Of a stretch of 64,000 nucleotides of DNA, positions 27,423-35,276 are shown in pieces. The DNA is from an uncultured Flavobacteriia bacterium (GTDB lineage: Bacteria; Bacteroidota; Bacteroidia; Flavobacteriales_D; Crocinitomicaceae), in contig CAIQQH010000046.1 of assembly GCA_903873915.1 (NCBI GenBank), positions 1 to 64,000 on the forward strand, written 5' to 3'. Numbering within the stretch: position 1 is the first letter of the stretch; each line of letters opens with the position of its first letter. The translations under genes were made by a program, and so were the position numbers. The notes under the pieces were generated by a model that was not told the origin of the DNA, did not search any database, and worked only from the letters and a program-made list of their open reading frames with translations.

Positions 27423-28033
27423 TGGCATTCGAAAATTTACGTCCTGAATTGGCAGAATTACTGGTTGAAAAGAATTTTACTGCACTCAATGAATTTCAAA
27501 ATGCAGTGATTAATGGCATTCGATCGGGAAAAAACACCCTGGCGGAAGGTCCAGAAGGAAGTGGAAAAACTACGGCTGCACTTGTTTCTATTCTTGAAAA
27601 AGTGAACGAGGCAGCAGAGGGATCTCCTCGAGCAATCATTGTTTGTGCAAGCGATCAAAAGGCACATGACTTGCACGCTGAACTGTCAAAATATACCCGA
27701 TGGTTAGATCTAACAGTCGACCTTGCACATGACAGAGGGAATATCCTCCAACAACGCAATGATATTTTTGATGGGACAGAAATCATCGTGGCGAATCCTA
27801 AACGCCTGTATGAATTGTATATTCAAAATGGGTTTAATGTTGGAAAATTGAAATTGCTCATTCTCGATGACATGGTGGAGCTGTTTCGCACAGGCCACAA
27901 GATGCAATTGATTCGCTTGTTTGAAAGTCTTCCAAAATGCCAACACCTGTATTTTTCGACAACATTTACTGAGCGAAGAACGGCTGAATTCATTGAAGAG
28001 TATCTTCCGGTTTACCAAACCATCCAGGCATAA
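27422..28033 (+). CDS. Single-RecA-domain DEAD-box helicase-like protein with degenerate motifs
   Basis: 203 aa covering only the first RecA-like domain of a DEAD-box helicase. Walker A is intact (GPEGSGKTTAAL, about 41-52), the Q-motif-like FTALNEFQNAVI precedes it, and IVANPKRLYEL matches the TPGR region. Motif II reads LILDDMVELF, so DEAD has become DDMV and the catalytic Glu is gone; motif III SAT reads STT. The second RecA domain is absent and the next frame does not encode one. It may bind ATP or RNA without unwinding, or act as a partner. Starts inside the mazG-like stop codon. Confidence 0.8.
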   Translation: MAFENLRPELAELLVEKNFTALNEFQNAVINGIRSGKNTLAEGPEGSGKTTAALVSILEKVNEAAEGSPRAIIVCASDQKAHDLHAELSKYTRWLDLTVDLAHDRGNILQQRNDIFDGTEIIVANPKRLYELYIQNGFNVGKLKLLILDDMVELFRTGHKMQLIRLFESLPKCQHLYFSTTFTERRTAEFIEEYLPVYQTIQA

Positions 28034-28081
28034 AGGTCGCCTTGCGATTGAACATGTCACCCGCTTGATTGTTGTACGTTC

Positions 28082-28453
28082 ATGCGAGAAGAACTTGTAG
28101 CTTTGCGACCAATCATTTACAGTGTTCGAAATTCTGATGTTTCAGCTCTTGAACAGTTTCAAAATGAATCTTTGCGTCCAATCATAAAAATGCAGCACGA
28201 TGTGCTGGTGGGTTTAGTGAAGAGCCAAGCTAATTTCGATGAGTTGCTCCAAAGAAAAGGTTCTGCCCATCAGTTTCATGACAGGGTGCGCACGTTTATT
28301 GTGAAACAACCGGGCCTCAAGCATCAATTGATTGGAATGATTGTAGGGATGTTTACACTGGAAGAATTGGCGATTTATGCAAAACATGCTACAGATTTTA
28401 ATAAGCGTATTTCCGGGATGATTTGTCAACGCATTGCGGATACCTACTATTGA
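28082..28453 (+). CDS. Conserved-looking small protein of unknown function
   Basis: 123 aa, not recognised. It is soluble and largely helical, without signal peptide or membrane segment. Visible features: LRPIIYSVRNSDVSALEQFQN and a near-repeat of its own start in LRPIIKMQHDVLVGLV (about 32-47), a His/Arg-rich middle, and LEELAIYAKHATDFNKRI near the end. It follows the DEAD-like gene by 48 bp on the same strand and may share its transcript. Codon use looks like that of its neighbours. Confidence 0.65.
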   Translation: MREELVALRPIIYSVRNSDVSALEQFQNESLRPIIKMQHDVLVGLVKSQANFDELLQRKGSAHQFHDRVRTFIVKQPGLKHQLIGMIVGMFTLEELAIYAKHATDFNKRISGMICQRIADTYY

Positions 28454-28468
28454 TGGTAATGGATAAAT

Positions 28469-28497
28469 AAAAAAAGGCCCCATCGATGGAGGCCTTT
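28469..28497 (-). terminator. Terminator after the SprB-repeat T9SS gene
   Basis: AAAGGCC (28473-28479) pairs with GGCCTTT (28491-28497) and the inner CATCGATG is self-complementary. On the minus strand seven T follow, so it serves the gene at 28523-29362; the plus side has only three T. Confidence 0.8.
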
Positions 28498-28522
28498 CAT
28501 GTGTCGTATTTTTATCTAATTC

Positions 28523-29362
28523 TTATTCACTGATCACGATACGTTCGCTGCTTTGTTCTCCATTTTCTGATGTGAAGTACACGGTGTAAACCCCATGCTT
28601 CAAAAGAACATTGATCTCTTCTTTGCTCCTCAACTTACCATTCAATTCATACACCTTAACACCGTATTCATTGTACACTGCAAAGCCAGCTAAGTTTTCT
28701 TCTGCTCGAACATTGATGTTCTGAACGGCTGGGTTTGGATAAACGGATCCAAGTTGTACGACGCTACCTCCTGTGAAGCTAATCGTCTGTCCTGTAACTG
28801 GTTTTGGTTTTTTCGCAAAGACATTGAAATCTTTTGCTGCTGTACAACCGTTTTGATCTGTCACAGTCAAGAAGTAGTGACCAACACCAATTTGCGTTAA
28901 ATCTTGCGTTGATGCTAGCGCTGTTCCATTTGCAAAAGTCCAGTTGTAGGATGGTGATCCCACAGCATTGAGTACTTCAACATCTACGGTTCCATCGCTT
29001 GCATTTTTGTTTGATGGAGGGATAATCGATCCGTTAATGATCACGGGAGATGGGTTGGTAATTTCATAAGTCAATGATACGACTTGTCCCCATGCATCTT
29101 TCACCGTAATTGTATACAGACCTGGTGTAAGATTGGAGATGTTGTTCACATCTTCCGGTGCATTGTTCGACCAATAATAGGTGTAGGGTGCATTTCCTCC
29201 AATTGGGTGTACAATGATTTGACCTGTTCCGTTTCCGTAACACAATGGCTGATTGATAATTGTTTCCACAGTCATAGGTGTCTCTTGCGCAAATGCAGAT
29301 AATGATACGAGGAACATTCCTGTTGTTGCGATTTTCTTGATTGAGTTCATTTTTGTTTTCAT
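28523..29362 (-). CDS. T9SS cargo with two SprB-like repeats
   Basis: Exported surface protein, 279 aa from the ATG at 29362 (MKTKMNSIKKIATTGMF; signal peptide to about SAFAQ). Two SprB-type repeats are visible: QPLCYGNGTGQIIVHPIGG ... YTITVKDAWGQ (about 35-90) and a second ending HYFLTVTDQNGCTA (about 165). The last about 75 residues form a T9SS sorting domain (VYPNPAVQNINVRA, then FAVYNEYGVKVYELNGK and a terminal SERIVISE). SprB repeats are adhesin modules of gliding Bacteroidota; this protein has only two, so a small surface or moonlighting adhesin is likely. Role inferred. Confidence 0.85.
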   Translation of the reverse strand: MKTKMNSIKKIATTGMFLVSLSAFAQETPMTVETIINQPLCYGNGTGQIIVHPIGGNAPYTYYWSNNAPEDVNNISNLTPGLYTITVKDAWGQVVSLTYEITNPSPVIINGSIIPPSNKNASDGTVDVEVLNAVGSPSYNWTFANGTALASTQDLTQIGVGHYFLTVTDQNGCTAAKDFNVFAKKPKPVTGQTISFTGGSVVQLGSVYPNPAVQNINVRAEENLAGFAVYNEYGVKVYELNGKLRSKEEINVLLKHGVYTVYFTSENGEQSSERIVISE

Positions 29363-29521
29363 GGTTAAATGTGTTTTGCGTTTCATGAGACAAAGATGTA
29401 GCTGTTCTCTGGGCATTCTATACAATAGTTGTTCGAAGCCAGTCAAATTCAGTAGCTGAACCTAACTGGACATACGTGTTTCTACTTAATGTGTGGGTTT
29501 TTTTGGCTAATAAAGGCAGAT

Positions 29522-29959
29522 TCAGCGATTGCGGAGGAGCATCGCCACGTGACGGTCTATGGGAAAGGTGAGGTCACTGTCAGTTAATTCGTTCAAGGCA
29601 ATCCACCGTTGACATTCTCCATCTACGACTAAAGGTAGGGTATGTTGATTTACAACAATCTTATTTAGCTCATCGCTGTACACCAAATAATAACAGGCAA
29701 TAATTTGATCATTGGGATTGAATGCTGAGGCCTGAAAGAATTCATTGATGTAGAAAAATTCACCCACGCGCACGGTGATGCCCAATTCTTCCGCGAACTC
29801 ACGTTTCAATGCGTCTGCTATTCCTTCGCCAAACTCGACACCTCCACCTGGAAATTTCGTGAAGGAATACCCATTGCGGCATTCGTCAGAAATCAAAACT
29901 TCTCCATGCGCATTGAAGAGCAGTCCGTAGACGCGAACATTAAAGCGTTGATTCTGCAT
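29522..29959 (-). CDS. Nudix hydrolase
   Basis: Hydrolyses a nucleoside diphosphate-linked compound with Mg. 145 aa with a complete Nudix box GGGVEFGEGIADALKREF followed by AEELGI (about 39-62), matching GX5EX7REUXEEXGU. No further specificity motif is seen. It ends 14 bp before the next gene on the same strand, itself a pyrophosphohydrolase, so the two may form a nucleotide-cleanup pair. Confidence 0.9.
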   Translation of the reverse strand: MQNQRFNVRVYGLLFNAHGEVLISDECRNGYSFTKFPGGGVEFGEGIADALKREFAEELGITVRVGEFFYINEFFQASAFNPNDQIIACYYLVYSDELNKIVVNQHTLPLVVDGECQRWIALNELTDSDLTFPIDRHVAMLLRNR

Positions 29960-29973
29960 GAATTCAGCGGGAA

Positions 29974-30366
29974 TTATTTATCAAGAATCGACTTGATGTT
30001 TGGGCGGAAGTACAATTCTGACTTCAGTACTTTGCCATCTTCACGGTAGATTGCTTTTCCGTCGGCATCCAATTTACTCATGTTGGAACGCTGTATTTCT
30101 TGAAATACTTCAGCCATCTTGTCTTGCAAGCCGTGACGGAGAATTGTCCCACAAAGGATATAGAGCTGGTCACCCAATGCATCGGCAATTTCTACTAAAT
30201 CTCCTTTTTGCGCGGCCTCAAGGTATTCTTCGTTTTCTTCCCGCATCAGTTCGAAGCGCAATAGCACATCGGCTTCACTCAAGTTACTGGTCGGATGATA
30301 ATTGTTTTGAATCCCAAATGCATTGTGAAATTCTTCTACAGCTCCAATGGTTTCTTTGAGTGTCAT
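29974..30366 (-). CDS. All-alpha NTP pyrophosphohydrolase (phosphoribosyl-ATP pyrophosphatase-like)
   Basis: 130 aa with the MazG/HisE-type metal motif MREENEEYLEAAQKGDLVE and ADALGDQLYI (about 37-70). Family members hydrolyse NTPs, and annotation as phosphoribosyl-ATP pyrophosphohydrolase is common but there is no histidine gene nearby, so that name is not adopted. The C-terminal half (SKLDADGKAIYREDGKVLKS) is typical of the longer subfamily. The second NTP-PPase of this fold in the window, after the gene at 27096. Confidence 0.82.
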   Translation of the reverse strand: MTLKETIGAVEEFHNAFGIQNNYHPTSNLSEADVLLRFELMREENEEYLEAAQKGDLVEIADALGDQLYILCGTILRHGLQDKMAEVFQEIQRSNMSKLDADGKAIYREDGKVLKSELYFRPNIKSILDK

Positions 30367-30469
30367 CGTGTTTGATTTAGTTTAAGGTCAAAAGTACTTC
30401 ACTCAAGGCATTGTCATCGAAGGAAAAAATTGACAATTTGAGGTTTTTATCAACGAGAAGACTTTTGAT

Positions 30470-31720
30470 TTAAACAGTTAATGCATCCATTTCTACCCAA
30501 AAGCTTGGATAACTTTTACCAACTGATTCACTTCCATTGATGACAATAGGTTCTTGAGAAAACAGCCCACAAATCCCTAGTGCCATGGCGATGCGATGGT
30601 CGTTGTGCGCATGAACTTCACCACCTAGCAAGGATGACTTGCCATGAATGTGCAGAGCATCGTCGATGTGTTCAATGGCAATTCCCAGCTTTAAAAACTC
30701 GGAACACAAGGAGGCTGCTCGATTGCTTTCCTTATGAATAAGTCGATTCGCTCCATGAATAATGCTCGTTCCTGGAATGTGAGCAGCCAGTGTTACCAAT
30801 GCGGGAAAAAGATCTGGACAATCGTGTGCGTCGAATTCAAATGGATGTTTTTTGTCGCCATTGATTCGAATTCCGTGTGTGGAAAAATGAACACTGCAAC
30901 CCGCAGAAATGAGTGCTGCAAGCATCTGCTTGTCGGCCTGGGAACTTGAGGAACTCAAACCATTTATGGCAAGATCAGCACCAAGTGCTGCAGCAGTCAA
31001 CCAACAGGATGCTGCACTCCAATCTCCTTCTATGGTGTAATCTGATGCTTGGTATTGTTGGTCTCCAACTATTGAATAGGTGTCCTGATCTATTTTTTCT
31101 ATGTCAATTCCAAAGGCAAGTAGCGTTTTCAATGTCATGTCGACATATAGTCTGCTAGCAAGGTTTACGATCTTCAGCACAGATGTACCTTGTGCCAAGG
31201 GCAAGGCTATGAGTAAACCCGAAATGAACTGCGAACTGATTGATCCATCGATTTCAATTTCTTTGCCCAGCATCGGTCCTTGAACAGTCATGGGCAAATG
31301 ACCATTGAAATCGGAAAGCTCCACCCCAAATTGAGGAAGGACATCCCCATAAAAGGCCATTGTTCGAGAAACAAGACTGCCTGATCCAGTAATCGTAATT
31401 TTCTCATCTCCCGCAGCACATGCAGCAGTGAGCAAACGAGCAGCTAAACCACTTTCGTGGGCATTGATGTGTATGTTTTTTGGAAATGAAGACATTCCCT
31501 CAATGGCGTATTTTCCTTCTTCAAGAACGGTGACTGTAGCCCCCAAATCAGAAATTGCGCGAAGCATGGCTTCTTCATCTGCGCTATTCCCAACATGACC
31601 AATGATTGATTTTCCTTTGGCCAAGGCCGCACAAAGCAAAGCCCTTTGGGAATCGCTTTTCGATGGCGGAACATGAATGATTCCTTTTCTAATCCCAGGT
31701 TTTACAGTTATTGAAGCCAC
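30470..31720 (-). CDS. aroA: 3-phosphoshikimate 1-carboxyvinyltransferase (EPSP synthase)
   Basis: Joins shikimate-3-phosphate and PEP in the chorismate pathway. 416 aa. Early motif PPSKSDSQRALLCAAL (about 18-33), then HESGLAARLLTAACAAG (about 88-104) in the place of the usual NSGTxxR region, and the late segment RIAMALGICGL (about 378). The NSGTAMR-type motif is altered to ESGLAAR, which is seen in some Bacteroidota enzymes. It starts 2 bp after the stop of the DAHP synthase gene, so the two are an operon. Confidence 0.9.
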   Translation of the reverse strand: MASITVKPGIRKGIIHVPPSKSDSQRALLCAALAKGKSIIGHVGNSADEEAMLRAISDLGATVTVLEEGKYAIEGMSSFPKNIHINAHESGLAARLLTAACAAGDEKITITGSGSLVSRTMAFYGDVLPQFGVELSDFNGHLPMTVQGPMLGKEIEIDGSISSQFISGLLIALPLAQGTSVLKIVNLASRLYVDMTLKTLLAFGIDIEKIDQDTYSIVGDQQYQASDYTIEGDWSAASCWLTAAALGADLAINGLSSSSSQADKQMLAALISAGCSVHFSTHGIRINGDKKHPFEFDAHDCPDLFPALVTLAAHIPGTSIIHGANRLIHKESNRAASLCSEFLKLGIAIEHIDDALHIHGKSSLLGGEVHAHNDHRIAMALGICGLFSQEPIVINGSESVGKSYPSFWVEMDALTV

Positions 31721-31722
31721 AC

Positions 31723-32811
31723 CTACTTGGTTTTATTGACAACATCCAATTGCTGCCGAATACTCTCTTGATGTATGGCGTCCATAATTTGGCGGATAAA
31801 TGCCGGAGACAGGTCCAATTTTTCAGCGCATTCCAATTTTTGACGGATAATTTTCCACCAGTGCTCTTGCTGAAGAATCATGATGTGGTTTTCTTTTTTA
31901 AATTGTCCTACCTCACGACTCACGACCATTCGCTCAGCAATGATTTCCAATAATGATGCATCTAGTGAAGAAATTCTAGTCCGGATTTCTTCGAGTTGCA
32001 AGACAATGTGTGGTAAAATTATTTTTGAACGCAAGACCAATTCTGAAAGAATCATTTGAAGGTCTTTTGGGGTAATTTGTTGTGCTGCATCTGAGCAAGC
32101 ACTGTCTGGATCAAAATGTGATTCGATCATTAATCCATCAAAATTCAAGTCCATAGCTTGCTGGGAAACTTCGGCGATGAGTGAGCGTTTTCCAGTAATG
32201 TGGCTTGGATCACAAATCATAGCGAGGTCAGGTCTCCGTTCGCGCAAAGCAATGGGTATTTCCCAATTCGGAACATTGCGGTAAACGGGATGTTTGTAAA
32301 AAGAAAAACCGCGATGAATGGCACTGACATCCTTTATTCCAGCATTCTCGATACGTTCAATAGCGCCTAACCACAACTCTAAATCGGGATTCACCGGATT
32401 CTTCACCATAACAGAAACGGATGAACCCTCAAGGGCATCAGCAATTTCTTGCACGGCAAAGGGGTTGACTGTTGTCCGCGCACCAATCCAAAGTACATCT
32501 ATGCCAGCGAGAATCGCATCTTCAACATGCCGACGATTTGCCACTTCTGTAGCGACTGGAATCCCTACGGCTCTTCCTGCTTCTACAAGCCATTCCAATC
32601 CTTGTGTGCCAATTCCTTCAAATGAATCAGGCCGTGTGCGTGGTTTCCAAATTCCTCCGCGTATTAATTTGATTCCAAGTGAGGGAAAAGTCCCCACTGT
32701 TTTTCGCAGTTGCTCGGGCGACTCTACTGAGCAGGGTCCGGCAATGAGAAAGGGGCGATGTTGAAGGATGGATTCGCGTAAGTTCACTGTGGTGGTTTTA
32801 AATGATAACAA
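31723..32811 (-). CDS. Bifunctional DAHP synthase / type II chorismate mutase
   Basis: First step of aromatic amino-acid synthesis (PEP plus erythrose-4-phosphate) joined to chorismate to prephenate. 362 aa. The DAHP synthase part is of the KDPS-like AroA(Q) class: LIAGPCSVESPEQL (about 23-36), GGIWKPRTRPDSFEG (about 52-66), VMVKNPVNPDLELW and MICDPSHITGKRS (about 193-205). The chorismate mutase helix pattern is at about 270-360 (IRTRISSLDASLLEIIAERM ... REVGQFKKEN). No ATG lies in frame upstream before a stop; TTG at 32811 is used, GTG at 32787 is the alternative. Operon with aroA. Confidence 0.9.
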   Translation of the reverse strand: MLSFKTTTVNLRESILQHRPFLIAGPCSVESPEQLRKTVGTFPSLGIKLIRGGIWKPRTRPDSFEGIGTQGLEWLVEAGRAVGIPVATEVANRRHVEDAILAGIDVLWIGARTTVNPFAVQEIADALEGSSVSVMVKNPVNPDLELWLGAIERIENAGIKDVSAIHRGFSFYKHPVYRNVPNWEIPIALRERRPDLAMICDPSHITGKRSLIAEVSQQAMDLNFDGLMIESHFDPDSACSDAAQQITPKDLQMILSELVLRSKIILPHIVLQLEEIRTRISSLDASLLEIIAERMVVSREVGQFKKENHIMILQQEHWWKIIRQKLECAEKLDLSPAFIRQIMDAIHQESIRQQLDVVNKTK

Positions 32812-32841
32812 GAATGGATATCCTATAGTTCGTTATTCATT

Positions 32842-33516
32842 TTATTTATTTTTCTTTGGTTGAGTAGTGACAAAATCTTTCAGATAGAAGGGTTCAAAAT
32901 AGGCCACATCTTCAAATTCACCAACCTGATATTTGCGTGTTGCCTCAGCAACCTGTCCGGCGGCTGAGCAATGAATGGAATCGTCAAAGTATATGTTCCG
33001 ATTCGCCCAAACTGTTTTCAACTTTTCATTGGAATCTCCAGCGACAAGAAAAGGCTCATATTCTTGATAGGTATTTTCGTCCACAATGTCTGCGGAAATG
33101 GCTTTTAATAGGGAGATTTCACCGTCGTAAATGGCGCTAAAGATCTCCATTCTTCGCGCATCAATGGCCATACACAAGCGAGTGTTTGGATGTTTTTCTT
33201 GAGCTATTTGAGCAAGGGAACGCAATGAATCAATAGCAATAAGCGGAATCCCTAGCGCATAACACAGCCCCTTGGCCGTAGAAACACCGATTCTTAATCC
33301 CGTGTAGGAACCAGGACCTGAAGCAACAGAAATGGCAGATAGATCAGCCGGTGTCAAGTCTTGGCCAATTAAAACTTCCTGAATGAAATTGGTTAAACTC
33401 TCACTGTGGCTATAATCGTCTGTAAGGGTCTCTTTCAACGCTATCACGATGCCATTTTCAGACAATGCAACTGAACATGCTTTGGTCGAAGTTTCCAGAT
33501 GAAGCAATCGCATCAT
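32842..33516 (-). CDS. tsaB: tRNA threonylcarbamoyladenosine modification protein TsaB
   Basis: Partner of TsaD in making t6A at position 37 of tRNAs that read ANN codons. 224 aa from the ATG at 33516 (MMRLLHLETSTKACSVALS), with the ASKHA signature ASGPGSYTGLRIGVSTAKGL (about 69-88) and LCMAIDARRMEIFSAIYDG. A longer frame back to 33651 overlaps the regulator gene and is rejected. The start overlaps the regulator stop as ATGA, pointing to coupled translation. Confidence 0.9.
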   Translation of the reverse strand: MMRLLHLETSTKACSVALSENGIVIALKETLTDDYSHSESLTNFIQEVLIGQDLTPADLSAISVASGPGSYTGLRIGVSTAKGLCYALGIPLIAIDSLRSLAQIAQEKHPNTRLCMAIDARRMEIFSAIYDGEISLLKAISADIVDENTYQEYEPFLVAGDSNEKLKTVWANRNIYFDDSIHCSAAGQVAEATRKYQVGEFEDVAYFEPFYLKDFVTTQPKKNK

Positions 33517-34202
33517 GCAAGATATTCTAGTTTGAAACCAATCCCGTGTGCATTGGAGATGTGAATGCGGGAATCTTCTTTCAGGTACTTTCTGAGCTTG
33601 GTAATAAATACATCTAAACTTCGTCCGACAAAATAGTCGTCTTGTCCCCAAACGGCATTTAAGATCACATCACGAGAAACCACTTGGTTGATGAATTTAT
33701 ATAAAATCTTCAGAATTTGAGCTTCCTTCTTGGTGAGTGTTTTTTCAAATTTGGGATGCGTCAAGGTGAAGTTAATCGTATCAAAAATGTAATCTCCAAT
33801 TTTAAGCAAGGGACTTTCAGTTGGGACAAGTGAAATGTCGACACGCCTCAGCAATGCTGCAATTCGCAAGGATAATTCTTCTGAATGGAAAGGTTTGGTG
33901 AGGTAGTCATCACCACCAGATTTAAATCCTTCTACTTTATCCTCCGCCATTGATTTGGCTGTGAGAAAAAGTATCGGTATCGTGTTGTTTACTTTTCGAA
34001 CATCTCTAGCCAATGAAAAGCCGTCTTTTTTAGGCATCATCACATCAAAAATGCACATGTGATAGGTGTCATCATTGAAGTGCTTAAATCCTTCTGAACC
34101 ATCGCTGCACAGAGTCACAGAATATCCTTCTGAGCGCAATTGATCAGAGATTACAAAACCAAGGTTTGTATCGTCTTCTACAAGCAAGATTTTTATTTTC
34201 AT
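33513..34202 (-). CDS. OmpR-family response regulator, orphan
   Basis: DNA-binding regulator of 229 aa: receiver domain (about 1-120, acidic pair EDD near 10, phospho-acceptor Asp in IFDVMMPKKDG near 53, Lys in LTKPFHSEEL near 105) and a C-terminal winged helix (about 130-229, LTKKEAQILKILYKFINQVVSRD and RSLDVFITKLRKYLKED). No kinase gene is adjacent. The short phrase FITKLRKYLKEDSRIHISNAHGIGFKLE differs from the two PhoB-like regulators nearby, so it belongs to another branch. It is translationally coupled to tsaB. A leader with a hairpin lies upstream. Confidence 0.9.
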   Translation of the reverse strand: MKIKILLVEDDTNLGFVISDQLRSEGYSVTLCSDGSEGFKHFNDDTYHMCIFDVMMPKKDGFSLARDVRKVNNTIPILFLTAKSMAEDKVEGFKSGGDDYLTKPFHSEELSLRIAALLRRVDISLVPTESPLLKIGDYIFDTINFTLTHPKFEKTLTKKEAQILKILYKFINQVVSRDVILNAVWGQDDYFVGRSLDVFITKLRKYLKEDSRIHISNAHGIGFKLEYLA

Positions 34203-34258
34203 AGCTGCATTTTAAAAGAGCGAATTTATAAAATAGTTAGATGCTACTGCCGGAAAAG

Positions 34259-34329
34259 ATAAACGCCCCGAAAGAATACGGAGCGTTTATACACTAATCA
34301 ACCTAACCTACTACTACACAACAAAGATA
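34259..34329 (-). ncRNA. Candidate small RNA or attenuating leader
   Basis: On the minus strand a perfect -7 box TATCTTTG (plus coordinates 34322-34329) is followed by about 30 nt of T/G-rich leader (GTAGTAGTAGGTTAGGTTG) and then a strong hairpin (ATAAACGCTCCG against CGGGGCGTTTAT, 34259-34290 region) ending in TTTATCTTTT. That is the layout of a short transcript with its own terminator. The regulator ATG lies 57 nt beyond, so it could also be a 5' leader that attenuates the regulator gene. I could not identify a family. Confidence 0.45.
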
Positions 34330-34371
34330 ACTACATATGTCGTCTTGTTTTTACAGTGACTTACTTTTTTT

Positions 34372-34433
34372 TTAATGAATTCTTAACAACATATAGTTCA
34401 TTGTTCATATCCTCTGTTTCTTTCGTATCTTTG
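34372..34433 (+). promoter_or_regulatory. Promoter of the orphan PhoB-like regulator with TTAA direct repeats
   Basis: TATCTTTG (34426-34433) with TTG at 34401 gives a full Bacteroidota promoter. Just upstream TTAATGAATTC and TTAACAACATA start at 34372 and 34383, 11 bp apart, the spacing of PhoB-type half sites. See the matching repeats before the next two genes. Confidence 0.5.
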
Positions 34434-34469
34434 AGTTGAAAAATTTGCATTCTAAAAAAGCGCAGCTAA

Positions 34470-35147
34470 ATGGTTTCAGTACTGGTCATTGACGATGAGG
34501 AAGATATCCGAGATATCCTTACTTATAATTTAAAAAAAGAAGGGTTTAATGCCTTTTCTGCAGAAAATGGTGAAAAGGGCTTAGCGCTGATAAAGACTGT
34601 TCACCCAGATTTAGTGCTATTGGATGTAATGATGCCAGGAATGGATGGTATTGAAGTATGCGAAGCCATACGGAATTTAGCCGGTCATGAACGAACATTG
34701 ATTTGTTTTTTGACGGCCAGAAGCGAGGATTACAGTCAAATTGCGGGTTTGGACGCTGGTGCTGACGATTATGTATCAAAACCGATTAAACCAAAAGTAC
34801 TCATCAGCAGAATTAAAGCCATGCTGCGCCGAAAAGGAATGGTTGAGCCTGACGAGAAAAGTACAGATGGTCGATTGGTGATTAATCGCGATAAATACCT
34901 CGTTGAAAAGAATGGGGAGGTCCTGCATTTGCCGCGCAAAGAGTTTGAATTGCTGGCACTTCTTGTTTCCCGACCGGGTCATGTGTTCGAACGAGATACG
35001 ATTCTTGAAAAAGTATGGGGTACGGATATCGTTGTGGGTGACCGAACGATTGATGTTCACATTCGAAAACTTCGTGAAAAAATCGGTGATAGCATGATCA
35101 AAACAATCAAAGGCATCGGGTATAAATTCGTCGATCAATCAGCATAA
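34470..35147 (+). CDS. PhoB-like response regulator (OmpR family)
   Basis: 225 aa. Receiver: DDEEDIRDILTYNLKKEGF (7-25), Asp in VLLDVMMPGMDG (about 52), Lys in VSKPIKPKVL (about 103). Winged helix: LPRKEFELLALLVSRPG (about 150) and the recognition segment GDRTIDVHIRKLREKIGD (about 188-205), followed by TIKGIGYKF. It is a close paralogue of the regulator at 40998, with the same acidic and recognition-helix text, but has no kinase beside it. It precedes the TonB-dependent receptor by 129 bp. Phosphate control is inferred from the family, not shown. Confidence 0.9.
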   Translation: MVSVLVIDDEEDIRDILTYNLKKEGFNAFSAENGEKGLALIKTVHPDLVLLDVMMPGMDGIEVCEAIRNLAGHERTLICFLTARSEDYSQIAGLDAGADDYVSKPIKPKVLISRIKAMLRRKGMVEPDEKSTDGRLVINRDKYLVEKNGEVLHLPRKEFELLALLVSRPGHVFERDTILEKVWGTDIVVGDRTIDVHIRKLREKIGDSMIKTIKGIGYKFVDQSA

Positions 35148-35178
35148 ATCCTTTTGTTAATTTCTGGTGTCTTCAAGG

Positions 35179-35255
35179 TTAATTCAATGTTAAATAGAAT
35201 TAATTATACTTTAACCTTCTAATAATTCGGGGATAAACCTGTAAGAGTTCCTTTG
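35179..35255 (+). promoter_or_regulatory. Putative activator-dependent promoter of the TonB-dependent receptor
   Basis: Four TTAA half sites begin at 35179, 35190, 35200 and 35211 (steps 11, 10, 11). The likely -7 box TTCCTTTG (35248-35255) deviates by one base from TAnnTTTG and there is no -33 TTG, as in promoters where an OmpR/PhoB regulator replaces the upstream contact. Confidence 0.5.
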
Positions 35256-35276
35256 TGCCACTAACACAAGGAGAAG

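Noticed and set aside
30470-31720. Altered EPSP synthase motif as a sign of inactivation
   Set aside because: The ESGLAAR variant lies in an otherwise complete protein and the gene is in an operon with DAHP synthase; a functional divergent enzyme is more likely.
32842-33651. Longer TsaB start at 33651
   Set aside because: The added 45 residues overlap the response regulator in another frame and do not match the family.
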